NCBI RefSeq assembly: GCF_032452875.1 | Contig: NC_083882.1 | Location: forward strand, 58,853,614 to 58,917,613 | Origin: Bos javanicus | Taxonomy: Eukaryota > Chordata > Mammalia > Artiodactyla > Bovidae | Length of the DNA: 64,000 nt | Reading direction: 5' to 3' | Part shown: one piece after another, positions 51,146-63,962 of the stretch | Position numbering within the stretch: position 1 is the first letter of the stretch | Layout of the letters: each line of letters opens with the position of its first letter | Notes under the pieces: generated by a model | The model's database searches: none | What the model was told of the DNA's origin: nothing | What the model saw: only the letters and a program-made list of their open reading frames with translations | Made by a program: the position numbers and the translations under genes

Positions 51146-53387
51146 AAAAGCTGTCTAATAGATGTGTAGCATGAGTTTTAATTCAGCAAAAGAATTCTTT
51201 ACTTTTAGCTAAAAATACTCTATAAACAATTACAGTTATAACTCAAGGTGATTATTTAATAATCTTAACATTACAGGAAAGTTCAATATGTTAAGATGTG
51301 ATTTTTTAAAAACTTAAACCAAAGTTATTATTAAACAATTCAATGTTTAGGGCTAAAATGAGAGCCTTGCTAAGAATGATATAGTTACATGTCCCACTGC
51401 CCACACAGAGGGGAGAAATGGCATACACCTCTCAAATTGTACGACTCACTCACTACCTGAGAGATACAGAACATATGACCCAGGCCTCTCTGCAGAAGTC
51501 AGAATATATTGTAAGACAGTTATAAGAAATAAATCACTTTAAATAAAATTGCTGGTGAAAACCAAAATTCACCGTGCCATTTGTACAGCATTGGATGTGT
51601 GTTCCTCTAGATGAAGCAGCTTGCTTTCCTCTGGGAAATGCCAAGCATGAACCATGGTAGGGCCTCCCACTGGATTTCTTGAACAGGGGGATCAAGAGCG
51701 ATATGATCTTGGATTTCACAGAGCTTAGAGTCCGGTTGCCATGAACATCGCATGACTAAAGTGTGATGGAATATTAAATACTGGTTTATTCTTTTTAAGT
51801 GAAGTAGCTTCTTTTTTGTTTTTCACACTCTAAATAGAAACTGCTCATTCTCAAGAAAGGCTTTCAAATAACACAATGGGTTCTGCCCAACATTTACTGC
51901 TATACAAACCTATTTGACTACTGGCTCTGATTTAAGTTAAGTTAAATAAATATAAATGACTCTTCTGAACCTTATGTGTATGGATTAATCCTATAATACC
52001 AAATCTAAGGTTTCAAAGTTTAATTGCCACATTAGTATTTACAATGGGTATTTTTCTGCTCAGCTTTTTGTTTTCATCTACAGTGTATACAGTTCACGTT
52101 TGCATCAGTGATTTCTTTTCACTAAGTTTTCAACCAGTTGTGAATGCTTCTTAACATACACCCATGGACAGGCTGATCGGTCCTTTCACAAACAGACATG
52201 TTTGAATACAAAAGGTCCATTCCATTACATGTCTGCTAATACTACAACTGATCTCATCAATATAGTAGTCTGAAGAACTGGTTATTCAGGAATAGGTTTT
52301 CTCCCTTCCCCCAACACTAACATTTTTCTTTCTAATGACACTTCTAATTGGAAAACATTCTAAGTCCAATCCACTTGCATTGTTGAGTCATGCTAAGTTG
52401 TGCAATATTATGTTCCATTCCATCTGGCATTAGACAATATGATAGGATCTAGAATCTTGAATTTTTATTCAAATATGTTTCAGATATAGATGTTTCAAGG
52501 TATCATGAAACTATAAATCAGGATTTATCTTGCAAATGTGTTCTATAGCCTTTATGATGGTCACCAAAAAGTAAACAAGCACAACATTTTTCATTGTACC
52601 AAATGTGGTTTTTCTATCCAAATGTTAAAAATTATTGCCATTCATTTGAAGAACTTGTTAAGTATCTAAAATTTTGTACCAGTAAGTATCTGGAATATGC
52701 CTTGAAGCAACTTCTGTTTACAGACAAAGTCTGTAAGATATCCAAATACCACTGTGATGTGTTTACAGTTTACAAAAGAATGAAATATCAAGTCCTTTTG
52801 AGTGCATATTTCTAAATGAGCATTAAATGAACTGGGAAAAAAAACTAGAAAATTTTCATGTCTGGTGCATGCCAAGTGAATGATTGCATTCATCTTCCCT
52901 TTGCAGCTTGCTTTTGGTTGATGAGGGACTCTCTCTAATGGTCATTAAGGTCATTGCTGGGAATTAGTTTACTTTTGTAAATGGATTTCACCTGGAGATG
53001 TCATTTCTCTGCAATCAACTGTATCATCTTGGGACTATGAGCAATGATGCTGAACTACTGACAGATGGAGAATTTTGAAATGAGTTCCAACTAATTCTGA
53101 CAGCCATCACTTCCCACCACCCTTAGTTAAAAATTAACTTTCAATAGTGGGAAAGAAAGATGATGAAACCTACCCAATACCTACAAAAGATGCTTAATAT
53201 CATGAATTGTTATCCATCATTTCTTTTTTGGGGAGGGAGAATGAGTCGATCTACAGTTATTATGACTACTAAATAAAACCGAAAGTTCATTACACTATAT
53301 CACCTACGAAATTAGACTTATAGTCAGTCATGAGGAAGCAATCTCCCAGGAAACATCATTGTTACAGGAATCAAAAATATTGTGTTG
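51146..53387. other. Long stretch without recognised repeats
   Basis: About 2.2 kb. It includes a weak zinc-finger-like remnant near 52,580-52,815 (a CTKCGF motif in one frame, then a 73-codon open frame from 52,594 in another) and two half-site repeats (tggtca tta aggtca) at 52,939-52,953. Both are noted as findings. I make no gene call. Confidence 0.4.
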
Positions 53388-53639
53388 AGACTTCCCTGGT
53401 GGTTCAGTGGTTAAGAATCCATCTGTCAATGCACGGGACACAGGTTCAATCCCTGGCCTGGGAAGATTCCACACGCCGTGGGGGAACTAAGCTTGTGTGC
53501 CTCAACTTCTGAGCCCGTGCTCCACAACAAGCGAAGCCCTTCCAACTAGAGAGAAGCCCCTGCTTGCCCCAGCTAGAGAAAGCCAAGGTGCAGAACAAAG
53601 AGCCAACACAGTAAAAAATAAACATTAAAAAAAAAAAAA
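53388..53639 (+). mobile_element. CHR SINE, long form
   Basis: gacttccctggtggttcagt, aatgcacgggacacaggttc, aagattccacacgccgtggg, tgagcccgtgctccacaaca, agcgaagccc and cagctagagaaagccaaggt, with an A-rich tail. Confidence 0.93.
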
Positions 53640-55017
53640 GCATTGGTCAAAAAGAAGCACTAAAATTCACCTGCATAGCTTATCTAATTTAATTAATTCT
53701 TAAGGCTTGTCTTTTACAGTTTTCCCGAAATGGGGAGTAGCAACAGTACATTTCTTCAATAGCCAAGATCATCCAAGTATTTAAAGTATTTCAGAGAATA
53801 CTGTTGGCTGGCTGGGGCCACAAAAAGCTAACAGGCTTGATCACTGCTTCAAAACTGAAAAGGTAAACAAGAGGGAAGCCTCTCTCACTACAAGCTCTGA
53901 AACCGAGGTAGGATCATGGATGCTGGGCCTTCAGTAGTGTAAGCACCCAACTGCTGGAATAATTTATGGTCTCGTGAGAAAGTCTCTGGGGGGCTCTATC
54001 CAATTAACAGCAAAATAGGTAAGTTTGGCAGATGTATTAGCTTGCAGCTAAACACTGCTTTTGGAAAAATTCAGGTGAAAGATGACCAAAATACACAGTT
54101 CTATGTTACTAGAATTACTTTCTACCTTTTTTCCGCATGTGTATCTCTTTTTGATACCATATAGCCCTGCCGGCTGCTTTTGTGCCAGTGATGGCCAGGC
54201 AGAGAAATGCAAGCTCTGTTCATGGTAATACTTTTTTTTTTTTTTTTTTTTTTAGCATATTTGGAAAAGATGTAAGGATGTTTATGAGGGAAAGTTGGAA
54301 TTTTATGAGATAGATAGGTAAAGAACAGTAATGTAAAAATTGTACATTTCAGTCATGTACCAATGTGAAAAAAAGCACTGATCATTGTAATAAAGGTGTT
54401 TGAAATGGGGATGGAAACTTGATAAATGGAACTGAATAATGTAGCTATGGTTCATCTGTACATAGGGAATGATTTAATTCAGAAACTCAGGATCATGTTT
54501 GACATTTTGGTGTATATGCATATGAAAGGAAGAAAGAAGGAACAGAGTGAACATGAACAGATCATAGAGTTTAAGTGAGCACTCTGATATAATAAAAAAG
54601 AAATATCAATTTAATTATGTGAAGAACTTAAACCTGGCCATATCTTTGAGAAGTCATATAGTACAAATAAGTATTACATGTCGGGAATTTTGGGAAAAAC
54701 TAATCCCTCACATCTCAACTGAGAAGTAGACATGAGATCTGGATTGGAGAACTCACAGGGTATAGAGCTTTTTACAACTTTTTCTCCAAGTTCAGATCTT
54801 GAAATTCTTATCCTGTCAACCCCATGAAGGAACATGGCTTACACAGTGCTCTCTGAATGCAAATGAAGAATATGTAAAGATGGAGAAAATTTTTCTTCCT
54901 ACACTCTTCTGTTATTTTTCTGCTTGTTTTATTCAAAATGCTTTCAGTTTTTGTAAATGACAGAAAAATCAATGAAAAGAGCTCAACACACAAAACCTTT
55001 ATGTGAATGTGTGTAGT
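53640..55017. other. Unannotated sequence with a poly-T run
   Basis: A T run of about 22 lies at 54,232-54,253. tag|gtaagt at 54,013-54,022 is a strong donor-like site, but I see no good acceptor to pair with it. Nothing else. Confidence 0.4.
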
Positions 55018-55130
55018 GATTTTATTTGCAATGGCCTCAAAATAGAAAAAACCAAAATGTCCTTCAAGAAGTGAACAGTTAAATTATGGTACAATTCACA
55101 TCATGGGATACCAAATAAGAAAAAGTAAAA
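55018..55130 (+). mobile_element. Old L1 3' fragment
   Basis: tatttgcaatggcctcaaaa, ccaaaatgtccttcaagaag and gttaaattatggtacaattc fit the L1 ORF2 end in sense orientation. Confidence 0.55.
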
Positions 55131-55143
55131 TTAAAGAACTATT

Positions 55144-55205
55144 GGGATTTCCCTGGTGGTCTGGTGGCTAAGAATCCGAGCTCCCAATGTAGGGGGCCTT
55201 GGTTC
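55144..55205 (+). mobile_element. CHR SINE head fragment
   Basis: gggatttccctggtggtctg and aagaatccgagctcccaatg with agggggccttggttc. It stops after the B-box region. The minus-strand L1 begins right after it. Confidence 0.8.
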
Positions 55206-55560
55206 TCCATCTTTACATATTCCTTCATTTGCTCATGTATTTTTTCAAAAATTTTTTTCAGGTATATACCCAGAAGATGTATTGCTGGGTCGTATGGTAG
55301 CTCTCTATTTTTTTGAGAAATCTCCATACTGTTTTCCACAGAGGAAAACAGTATGCAGCAATTTACATATTCACCAACGGTGTACAAGGGTTTCCTTCTC
55401 TCCATATTCTTGCCAACTTGTTTTTGTGTTCTTTTTTGACGACAGTCATTCTGACAGGTGTGAGGTAATAATACCTCATTGTGATTTTCACTTGGATTTC
55501 TCTTTTCTTTAACATGTAGCTGTCTAGTTCTCCTAGCACCACTTGTCAAAGAGACTGGGA
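55206..55560 (-). pseudogene. L1 ORF2 fragment
   Basis: On the minus strand the sequence encodes ELPYDPAIHLLGIYLKK and neighbouring residues, recognisable as the C-terminal region of L1 ORF2p. The plus strand shows the matching tatacccagaagatgtattg, ggtcgtatggtagctctct and ctcattgtgattttcacttg. A 136-codon minus-strand frame covers it and runs on through the SINE. It has no upstream endonuclease or reverse-transcriptase domain and is not functional. Confidence 0.8.
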
Positions 55561-57515
55561 AACCACTGAATTTTGGATCAGATGTCTACTTGAAACCAAT
55601 CATTGTTAACAGGAAGTTGGGCTACAGAGTAGTCATGATGAGCTAAGGGAATGTGTGTGTGCGTGCGTGTGTGTGCAGAGATAATTCCATTAGGATCTCA
55701 GTGAGGGAGAGTGGTTTCCCAGAGAAAAAGTGAGATGGCTTCATCAAACTCGGGTTAGTTGAACGAAGCAAAACAAATGTCTGCTGTATTACTAAAATGT
55801 CAGAATAACAACTCTGTGGACATGTATAAATACTTGATAATCTAACTTGCAAAACATTTGAATAATTATATATAATAGTATAATGAAGAGAGGTTACAGG
55901 TTTAAACTATACAAATCTTGGAGAAGAAAAGTAAAGGCTAGTAAGAATGAAAAAAATTTAGTAATTAACTAAACACCTGCAAGGAATATGGTCCCAAAAT
56001 GTGTGGCAAAATCCATCTCATCTACATGGCAATCCTAGTGAGGTTGATAAAGGAAAGTTAATTCACTTTGGTCTCTAAGTAAGAGAATCAAATTTTACAG
56101 GTAAAATGAATAGCTGAAAGAGGTTAAATTGAAGTTTTGGGAGAAAAAGTAGAGGCCCTTAAACATTGACTCCAATATTTAAAATTACTTAGGCATTCAA
56201 ACTTGGAAAATATCTTTTTTATAGGGTAAAACTCCCACTGTAGTTATCTATTAAGCTCATTGGTAGCTGGGAACTTTTTTCCTGAGTTGGGGACATTTTA
56301 GGTAGTGCTCTGAAATGCAAGGCAGTAAAAAAAGTTGATGGCTGCTGGGAATCTCTTTTGTAAGTAGATTCTTTTCAAACTGTAGGGGCTAACTGGGGGC
56401 TCAATGGTTCGGCTGTCTTGAAATTGAATAGGGAAGTGGAATGAAGGTAGATTTATTTGGAGTAAACATAGGAAGCAGGAAGAGTAGAGAACATACAGTC
56501 AGAGCAGTCAGGTGATGATCTTTCAGGCTTAGTTCAAATAGGTTAATATTTTTTATCTGACATGAAAAATTCAAGGGAGCAATGCACTTGCAGCATTCTC
56601 AGGTAGCATTTGAACTGAATGAGGATTGGGGTGGGAGTTAACCTACATTAATAATTGTTATTTGAAAGAACAGGGGGGAATAATAAATAAAAAAAGATAC
56701 TGTGATTCCGAAACAAGCACATAAAGAGATAATGGGAAGAAATGTGAGCAGAGGGTGGTGGTATTAGAAAGGATTCCTTATGTTTTCTATTTGAGAAGTG
56801 GCTTGCAGAGAATAAGAATATTCTGCAGGGATAAGAAATGAGGCTGAGGACAGTATTTTTGTCCAAAGTCCTGATCATAGAACTGTTTTCCTCTCATGTC
56901 ACTAATCTTCTTAATTATACCAAACAGACATCTTTCACCTTCCATCTGTTTGAAAGTATGAGAATAAACTACTTTTTCATTCTTAATTTTTTTTTATTAT
57001 GGCTCTTGGCTTATTTTGTCTTACATCTGCTTTACGTACATATACACATGTGACAGAAATATCTCAGAACTAACCTTTCCTGGCAGCTCTTAACTTGATG
57101 GACTAATCCCTACAGTGGCTGTTATGCAGAACTTGCCATTTGCAAAGCTTGAGTGGTTTCTTAAATGATGTTCACTCTGAGAAGTATGGACTATCTGTCA
57201 ACTGCCACCTTTTGGGGGAAGTTATAGGAGAGGAAGAACTCAGCACTTGTACATGCACATTTCAAAAACAAACATCCGGTGCTGACTCCTGAAAACAAAG
57301 TTATATTTTGTCTTAGTGTCTGAGTTGTATATTCAAATATTGATTATATACAAAAACATTTTGCATATAAACCAATGACTCAAATTTTATCTTGAGTAGT
57401 TGCCAACAACTTTTGAGCAAGTTGTGAATATGCAACAATACCACGTGATATTTTGATTGCAAGACACAAAAAATTGTCCTTGAAAAATCAATACATAGGA
57501 TTTATGAATGTCTTT
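55561..57515. other. Unannotated AT-rich sequence
   Basis: About 2 kb. A short (tg)n with g/c interruptions lies at 55,650-55,673. No repeat, exon or RNA gene is recognised. Confidence 0.4.
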
Positions 57516-57528
57516 AGTAATATTAAAG

Positions 57529-57728
57529 GCTTCCCTTGTGGCTCAGCTGGTCAAGAAACTGCCTGCAATGGGGGTGACTTGGGTTCAGTCTCTGGATTGG
57601 GAGGATCCCACTTCCCAATCCCTGGATTGGGAAAGGCTACCCACTACAGTATTCTAGCCAGGAGAATTCCATGGATTGTATAGTCCATGGGGTTGCAAAG
57701 AGTCAGACACAACTGAGCAACTTTCACG
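57529..57728 (+). mobile_element. Bov-tA SINE with internal duplication
   Basis: ggcttcccttgtggctcagc, ggttcagtctctggattggg, ccactacagtattctagcca and gttgcaaagagtcagacaca. ctggattggga occurs twice with a reversed cttcccaatcc between the copies. gtaatattaaag is duplicated at 57,517-57,528 and 57,729-57,740. Confidence 0.95.
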
Positions 57729-57740
57729 GTAATATTAAAG

Positions 57741-59727
57741 ACTGCTACTAATATTTAATAATACTCTAAATTGTTTTGTTTTTGATATAAACAATACTAG
57801 CTAAACCTAATGTACTTACAACTATAAAAAACATCGAACAAATCTTTCTACCAAATCACAGATGACCATGGGAATGGAATTTATTTTATGTAGTAGATCC
57901 TTTTTGTATACTTTATTTATCCAGCTATTTATATATCTATCTATGCAGAGTATTAGCCCCACTGTAGACGGAGGCAATGCATGGACTAGGGATAGCAGTA
58001 ACTCTTTTACACCAAACTGAGTTCAAAGTTCCAACTCTGCTACTGTGGTCTTTGACAAATTCACTTTTCTAAATGTCATCCTTTTTTCTAAGTAGAAAAA
58101 TAAATACATTTTGTCTATAAACCATCACGTAAAATAACTGTAGCTAGGAGTTTGGGAATTCAAAGTTTTCGTTTTAGAAAATAAATATGATATATATGCT
58201 GTACTTATATAACTACACCTATGGGGACTGAGGCAACACCCCCAAATCAGGCATTAACATTTCTGCAGTGGAAACTTTGAATGTTCACACTAGGTGGGAT
58301 AAGACCATCAATAGTCCCACATTAGCAGAAGTAAGGTTTTACAGACAAAAATTACAAAAACAGAAAACTTCTGATTTTCAAAGTTTGTGAAGTTTTTAGA
58401 ATTGTAAATGAGGGACTGTGAGTCTGTAACATCTACTGTAAAGGCTTGTTGTGAGGAATAAATGAAAAATGCATTTAAAGTGATTATCACGTGACAAGAG
58501 TCCAAAAAAGTAAGACTATTATTAAGAGTTACTGACTGACGGCTCCTTCACAAATGTTGGGACACTATAACGTCTGTGACTGAAGTTGCTCTCAAAGCAA
58601 AGTTAAAATGTCTGATCTGATTCTAGGGCTTGCATGTCCATTAACACCAAAGGGCTAACTGAGCAGTTACCTTAGATATCCAAGTTATTTAAATGTGAAA
58701 GAACCAAAGGATAATTTAAAATAAAATATATTTCTTATGCATGCAAATCCCTTTTCTGATTATTAAGCATACATTCAATATTTATAGTTAGTTCTGCTGT
58801 AGCTGTTTTGAAAATATGCTTTTGCTCTGACACCATTTATACATCAGGGAGCAATTTCAGCATAATGTGCATTTTACATTTATGAGATTTCATCCAAATG
58901 CAACATTAGGTGAACACAGAAAACTGCACACAGATGAACCAAGCCATGGGGTACACAAAACACACACATCGCTCAAGAGCAACGGGCCACAGCCGTCCAC
59001 ATCTGATGTTACACATTTCTACCTGATTTAGATCACCCACTGGCCTGCCACCATTCCGTTTTAACCCATACGCTGCAACTCTCTTACACCCATTTCCACG
59101 AGCGAACTTCACTTCTTTTTCAGGGCAAAGCACCTTAATTATAGTAGCATTTATGCATTTCTTAAACATTTAACATGTAAAGTGCAGTTACTTATATTAG
59201 GTTTTGGTGTTTTACTGTGCCAGCGACAAGTGTTGTACACAAGGCTTTTGAGTGTTGTACCCTTAACTTCATCTGCCTGGTAAGCCCTGTGTCTTCATGG
59301 CACAATTCGGCACAGCTCAGTGACTTTGAGGAACATGTATGCCCCGTTACAGCAGAGCTGTCATTCATCATAGGTGGTGTGTACTGTACCTACCTCTTGG
59401 CATGTAAACAAAGTTAATACAATATCCGGGCACATGAGAACAAGTATTCCAACTAATTTACCAAAGTAGGAAAGTATAATAAAAACTTATTTGTATTATG
59501 TTACTTTACCAAAACCAAACTTAAGTCTTAACTTAGTAAAAATGAAAGAGAAAGGCCAGTGGAGTTAGCATTAATGTGTAAAGTGTTTGTTTCAAACTGG
59601 CAAATAATTCTTATAAGTTAAAAATATTAAATACCTAATAGCTTTAACTCTATTCTATAATGTTCTGTTAATTTTAGTCATTATCAATCCCTACATTTTT
59701 GCTCAAAGTATGTTCTTAGGGATATCA
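57741..59727. other. Unannotated sequence, two weak MIR-like pieces
   Basis: 58,020-58,110 and 58,400-58,500 faintly recall MIR (tgtggtctttgacaaattca; gttgtgaggaataaatgaa). The stretch at 58,900-59,410 is richer in CpG and has an 87-codon minus-strand frame without a recognisable domain. No gene call. Confidence 0.35.
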
Positions 59728-60368
59728 TTCAGTTCAGTCGCTCAGTCGTGTCCGACTCTTTGCAACCCCATGAACCACAGCACGCCAGGCCTCCCTATCC
59801 ATCACCAACTGCCGGAGTCCAAACCCATGTCCATTGAGTTGGTGATGCCATCCAACCATCTCATCCTCTGTCATCCCCTTCTCCTCCTGCCCCCAATCCC
59901 TCCCAGCATCAGAATATTTTCAAATGAGTCAGCTCTTCGCATCAGGTAGCCAAAGTATTGGAGTTTCAGCTTCAACATCAGTCCTTCCAATGAACAACCA
60001 GGACTGGTCTCCTGTAGGATGGACTGTTTGGATCTCTCTGCACTTCTAGGGACTCTCAAGAGTCTTCTCCAACACTACAGTTCAAAAGCATCAATTCTTC
60101 GGCGCTCAGCTTTCTTTATAGTCCAGCTCTCACATCCATACATGACTACTGGAAAAAACATAGCCTTGACTGGATGGACCTTTGTTGACAAAGTAATGTC
60201 TCTGCTTTTTAATATGCTGTCTAGGTTGGTCATTACTTTCAAGGAGTAAGCATCTTTTAATTTCATGGCTGCAGTCACCATCTGCAGTGATTTTGTAGCC
60301 CACCAAAATAAAATTGGGCACTGTTTCCACTGTTTCCCTATCTATTTGCCATGAAGTGATGGGAGTGC
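59728..60368 (-). mobile_element. BovB LINE 3' part
   Basis: ttcagttcagtcgctcagtc, gaaccacagcacgccaggcc, gccatccaaccatctcatcc, ggtagccaaagtattggag, catacatgactactgg, aagtaatgtctctgcttttt and tgccatgaagtgatgggag. 641 bp, antisense. The minus-strand frames (59,871-60,330) are pieces of the BovB ORF2 with frameshifts between them. Confidence 0.95.
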
Positions 60369-60689
60369 TTTAATAAAAGGAGGTACTTTTTTGTATTAAA
60401 TAAGAATATGGCTCTATTTTCAGATTCATAAACAAGTATGTAGTGATGAAATATCTGGGGTGCTTTACAGTACTCTAGCAAAGAAGAAAAACAAGGAAAA
60501 AGGGACCTTCCAGACAAATGTGGAAAAATTTGTTAAGTGGATCCAGTATTATGATTATATGAAGGTTCACTGTATTATCCTCAATTAAACAGTTTTTTTA
60601 AAAGTTTGATGTTTCAAAGGAATTTGGGAATTACTGTGTTAAATCAAGTAAGATTCTGACTATAAGATTTCAGGGGCTTATATTGTCAG
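60369..60689. other. Unannotated sequence
   Basis: Nothing recognised. Confidence 0.4.
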
Positions 60690-60769
60690 AGGGTGCAGCC
60701 AATGTCCTGGAAGGCTGCTGCTTCCCACTCTTCTTTGACACGGAGCCCTCTTCTTGGCAGGGTATCCAG
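60690..60769 (+). other. Weak candidate exon, 80 bp
   Basis: The acceptor-like cttatattgtcag is followed by 80 bp and then ccag|gtgagc, a good donor. One frame is open throughout (RVQPMSWKAAASHSS ...). The acceptor tract is poor and the segment is short, so chance is a serious alternative. Confidence 0.15.
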
Positions 60770-62364
60770 GTGAGCCATGTTCTGTGGACTATACTTTGGA
60801 CATCATGACGTAGAGATTATACTGACTACTCCAACATATTCTCGGAAATCGTGTGCAGTGTTAGTCAAAAGAAACAGCATCATTTGGGTTTCTCTCTGAT
60901 CTTTGACTTGCTTCATGAGAATTATTTGCTACCAATTGTCACTAAAGAGCAATCTATCTGTGATAGCAGTATTTATGAAATTCACACTTAAGAGATTTTA
61001 CAAAGATGCCCAGGCTGCTTTCAAATGAGAATAAAAAAGTAAACTGCAAAACAAATCAGATGATACATTTTTTTAAAAAATAAAAAAACAAGTATACAGG
61101 CTTGAATATAAAGAAATGACTTGACAGCATACCTTAACTATTAGCAGTGATTACAACTGGGAATATTGGTAGCGGGTGGTTGAGAGGAGGAGGAAGCACA
61201 TTTGTATTGTTTACAGTTCTTTTTGGAAAAAATATTACCTTTTAACAAAAATAAATTATTTTAGTTAAAAATCAGTCAGTGGTCAGCCTTAGCGGGAGGT
61301 GGGATATGAGACAGGCTTCTAGGATTCTGATAATTCTCTATTCCTTGATCTCAGGGCTGGTTACACGGGTGTGTTTATTCTGTGAAAATTCACTGAGTCA
61401 CATGTTTATGATAGGTTTATCTTTTACATAAAGTTTATTTAAAAATTGCTTTCTAGTGACTTATTAATTATAGCACCTTATTTTAGTTTAAATGCATGTA
61501 GTTTTTCCTTATTCATATATCCAACAGTCCTTATTCATATATTCAACAGGTTTCTTTTCCCACATTCATTACAATTTATTTCCTGTAATTTCTCCTTTAT
61601 GTGGTTGTAATGCAAAGGCATTGTTAGGAATTTTTATGGAAGGTGAAATCCCTAGTTGATAAAAATGGCATATAAGAAAATCACTCATGTCTTATGGTAT
61701 GAGGTGGACCACGAGGTAGGGTTACTTAATCCTGCTAGCTAGCCATTCATCAGTACGTGGTAAAAAGATTTCTTTTGAAACCTTATAATTACCTAAGAAA
61801 AATGGAAACGAATAATAGAGAGGCCAATGTAACCGATAAATAGGCAACACAATCAAGGTCCTAACGACAAAGGGAAAACAAAAATTGTCTATGTTTGTTC
61901 TCCCTACAATAGATCCTATGTGCACTTTGACGAATATGGAATTATATGGGTCACAGTGGGAGGAAACGTCAAAGATCATTATTCCATCTCACACTCTCCC
62001 AATTAGATTTTGATTTGAAAAACATGATCAACAACTAAAAGGCCTAAAATATGCAGCTGATTGTTAAATGGCTGTTTGCTTAGATGGGACAGTTCCTAAG
62101 ACATATGAAATTAAAAGTGCATTTAACCAAATACTTGTAATCAGAAGATAAACAGGCCAAACAAGGCAGGTGAAAAAGGACATAAGATTAAGTTGCAGCT
62201 CCATGTACTTCCTATCACAGGAAAAATGATTAAAACATGTTCTCATTAAGAAACCTATAGATTATTCTCAGACTTGGTTCTAGTGCCACTTATCTTAAAC
62301 TAATTTGAAATACAAATATACAAAATTGACAGTTTATGAAAAGTAGTCGTTTAAGGTGTGTAAG
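60770..62364. other. Unannotated AT-rich sequence
   Basis: About 1.6 kb. I recognise no repeat. The small frames (60 to 85 codons, minus strand) have no known features. Confidence 0.4.
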
Positions 62365-62404
62365 GGGTCGGGAAGATCACTGGGAGAAGGGCATGCAAAC
62401 CACT
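62365..62404 (+). mobile_element. Bov-tA scrap
   Basis: gggtcgggaagatcactggg and agaagggcatgcaaaccact resemble the middle of Bov-tA. Very short. Confidence 0.4.
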
Positions 62405-63962
62405 CATGCACACACGTATGCAAAGGGTAGTCAGTCATGAGACAGAAAAGCAGAGACGATAAAGTTTACATATTTAATATATCAAGTAGCAAGAAACAAT
62501 ATTAGTATTTTATTAATGAAGACTATTTAAATAATATTTACAACAGCTTTATCGGCACATATATGTACATTTGTACATCTAAATATGTTTGGAAAGAAAG
62601 GTCAGATATATGATTAAAACAATGTCAGACCAAATAAATCCTGGGTCATAATTTTATCACTTCTAAATTCTCATTTTAAAAAACCAGTAAGGGAAATTTA
62701 ACTCTACTATTTTCTAAAATGTTCTAATCAACTTGAAGCATAGTAAAACTAAGCTGCCACCACACTGACTCAGGAATTTTAAAGGGGAGCAAATATTTTA
62801 CAAATGCAAAACATACCTTTTTTCTTGAAATTTTATATTTGCTTAGAATACAAAAGCACAAAACAAAAGGAATTTCATTTTCTGCTTGCTAAAGGCATTT
62901 GAGTGCACCTAGTTTTTAAGATGGTCTTCTTTCAAAGACTTTAAGCAAGTTCCTGAAAGGGTCCTGGCAAAAAACTCTTAAAAGCAGACTCCTTGATTTT
63001 TTCCCCCTTGATTTCGAAGAGGCTTATCTTAGGTTTCCTTTTGAAATACTTCTTCCAAACTTTCTAACCATGTTCGGCCTTATTTTATGGATGTTTCTTT
63101 TATAGTCTAGAGAAGAAATAGAGAGATACATAAATATTGTAAAAGTATAATTCAAAAAGAATTTTCACCATTCACTACACTTCACAGTTGGTAATTAATG
63201 ATTTAAAATATAACACCAACAAAGGAACATTAATACTTTGGCTTGAAAGTAGAAATGCATTTCTCTATATGATAAACTGAAGTTTTAATGCAGAGGTAAT
63301 GTATGCCCCGCCCATCCCCAAAGCCAGCAAGTGAAGTCAGTGAAAAAACTCCCACATTTACTTCTGTTCTTTTTGAACTAGGAGAGACTACTTCTATGAG
63401 CACTCTTCCCCTTCTTTTGGGCACCATCAAGTTTTTTTTTCATTCTTTGGATTACTTCCCTAAGACTTTGAAACTTCTGTATTTTTCCAATTTAGAAGTA
63501 TCATTGGAATCAGCACTTCTTAATGTGCTTATCCTGATCCCACCACTGCTATCTCACAAATGGGTTCCATTTCTCTATGCCCCTCTTCTGGCTCTGTACC
63601 CATGTTCACAATGATTCTCTACCCAATGTAGTGTTGTTACAACTGGAGGGCACCGACTTCTTTATGGGTCTGACTAATCACTCAGTCATTTTCTTGGTCA
63701 CATTAGATTTTAGTTTTAGGGGCACATATTCTCTCGACACTTCTTGTTTCTCTAAATGCTCAGTAAACAGAGTTAAGGTCATTTTCACTGATGCTTCTCT
63801 CTCTCTTTTTTTTTTCTCTTGGTACACTGTTAGCTGGAGAAGTCAGTTGCATAGATTCTAAGGAAGGCTGCCCTGGTTATCTCTTACTTCTCTAGTAATT
63901 CCTAATGTGTATTTGGGCATTTTCTCTTGGATATCCTAATGGACATAAACCATCCAGTATGT
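62405..63962. other. Unannotated AT-rich sequence
   Basis: About 1.55 kb with no recognised repeat. Two plus-strand frames (103 and 94 codons, 63,303-63,861) overlap a pyrimidine-rich stretch and have no known domain. Confidence 0.4.

Noticed and set aside
54013..54022. tag|gtaagt as an exon end
   Set aside because: A good donor, but without a convincing upstream acceptor or open frame.
58900..59420. CpG-bearing stretch that resembles a retrocopy or 3' untranslated region
   Set aside because: No poly-A tail, no target duplication and no recognised parent gene.
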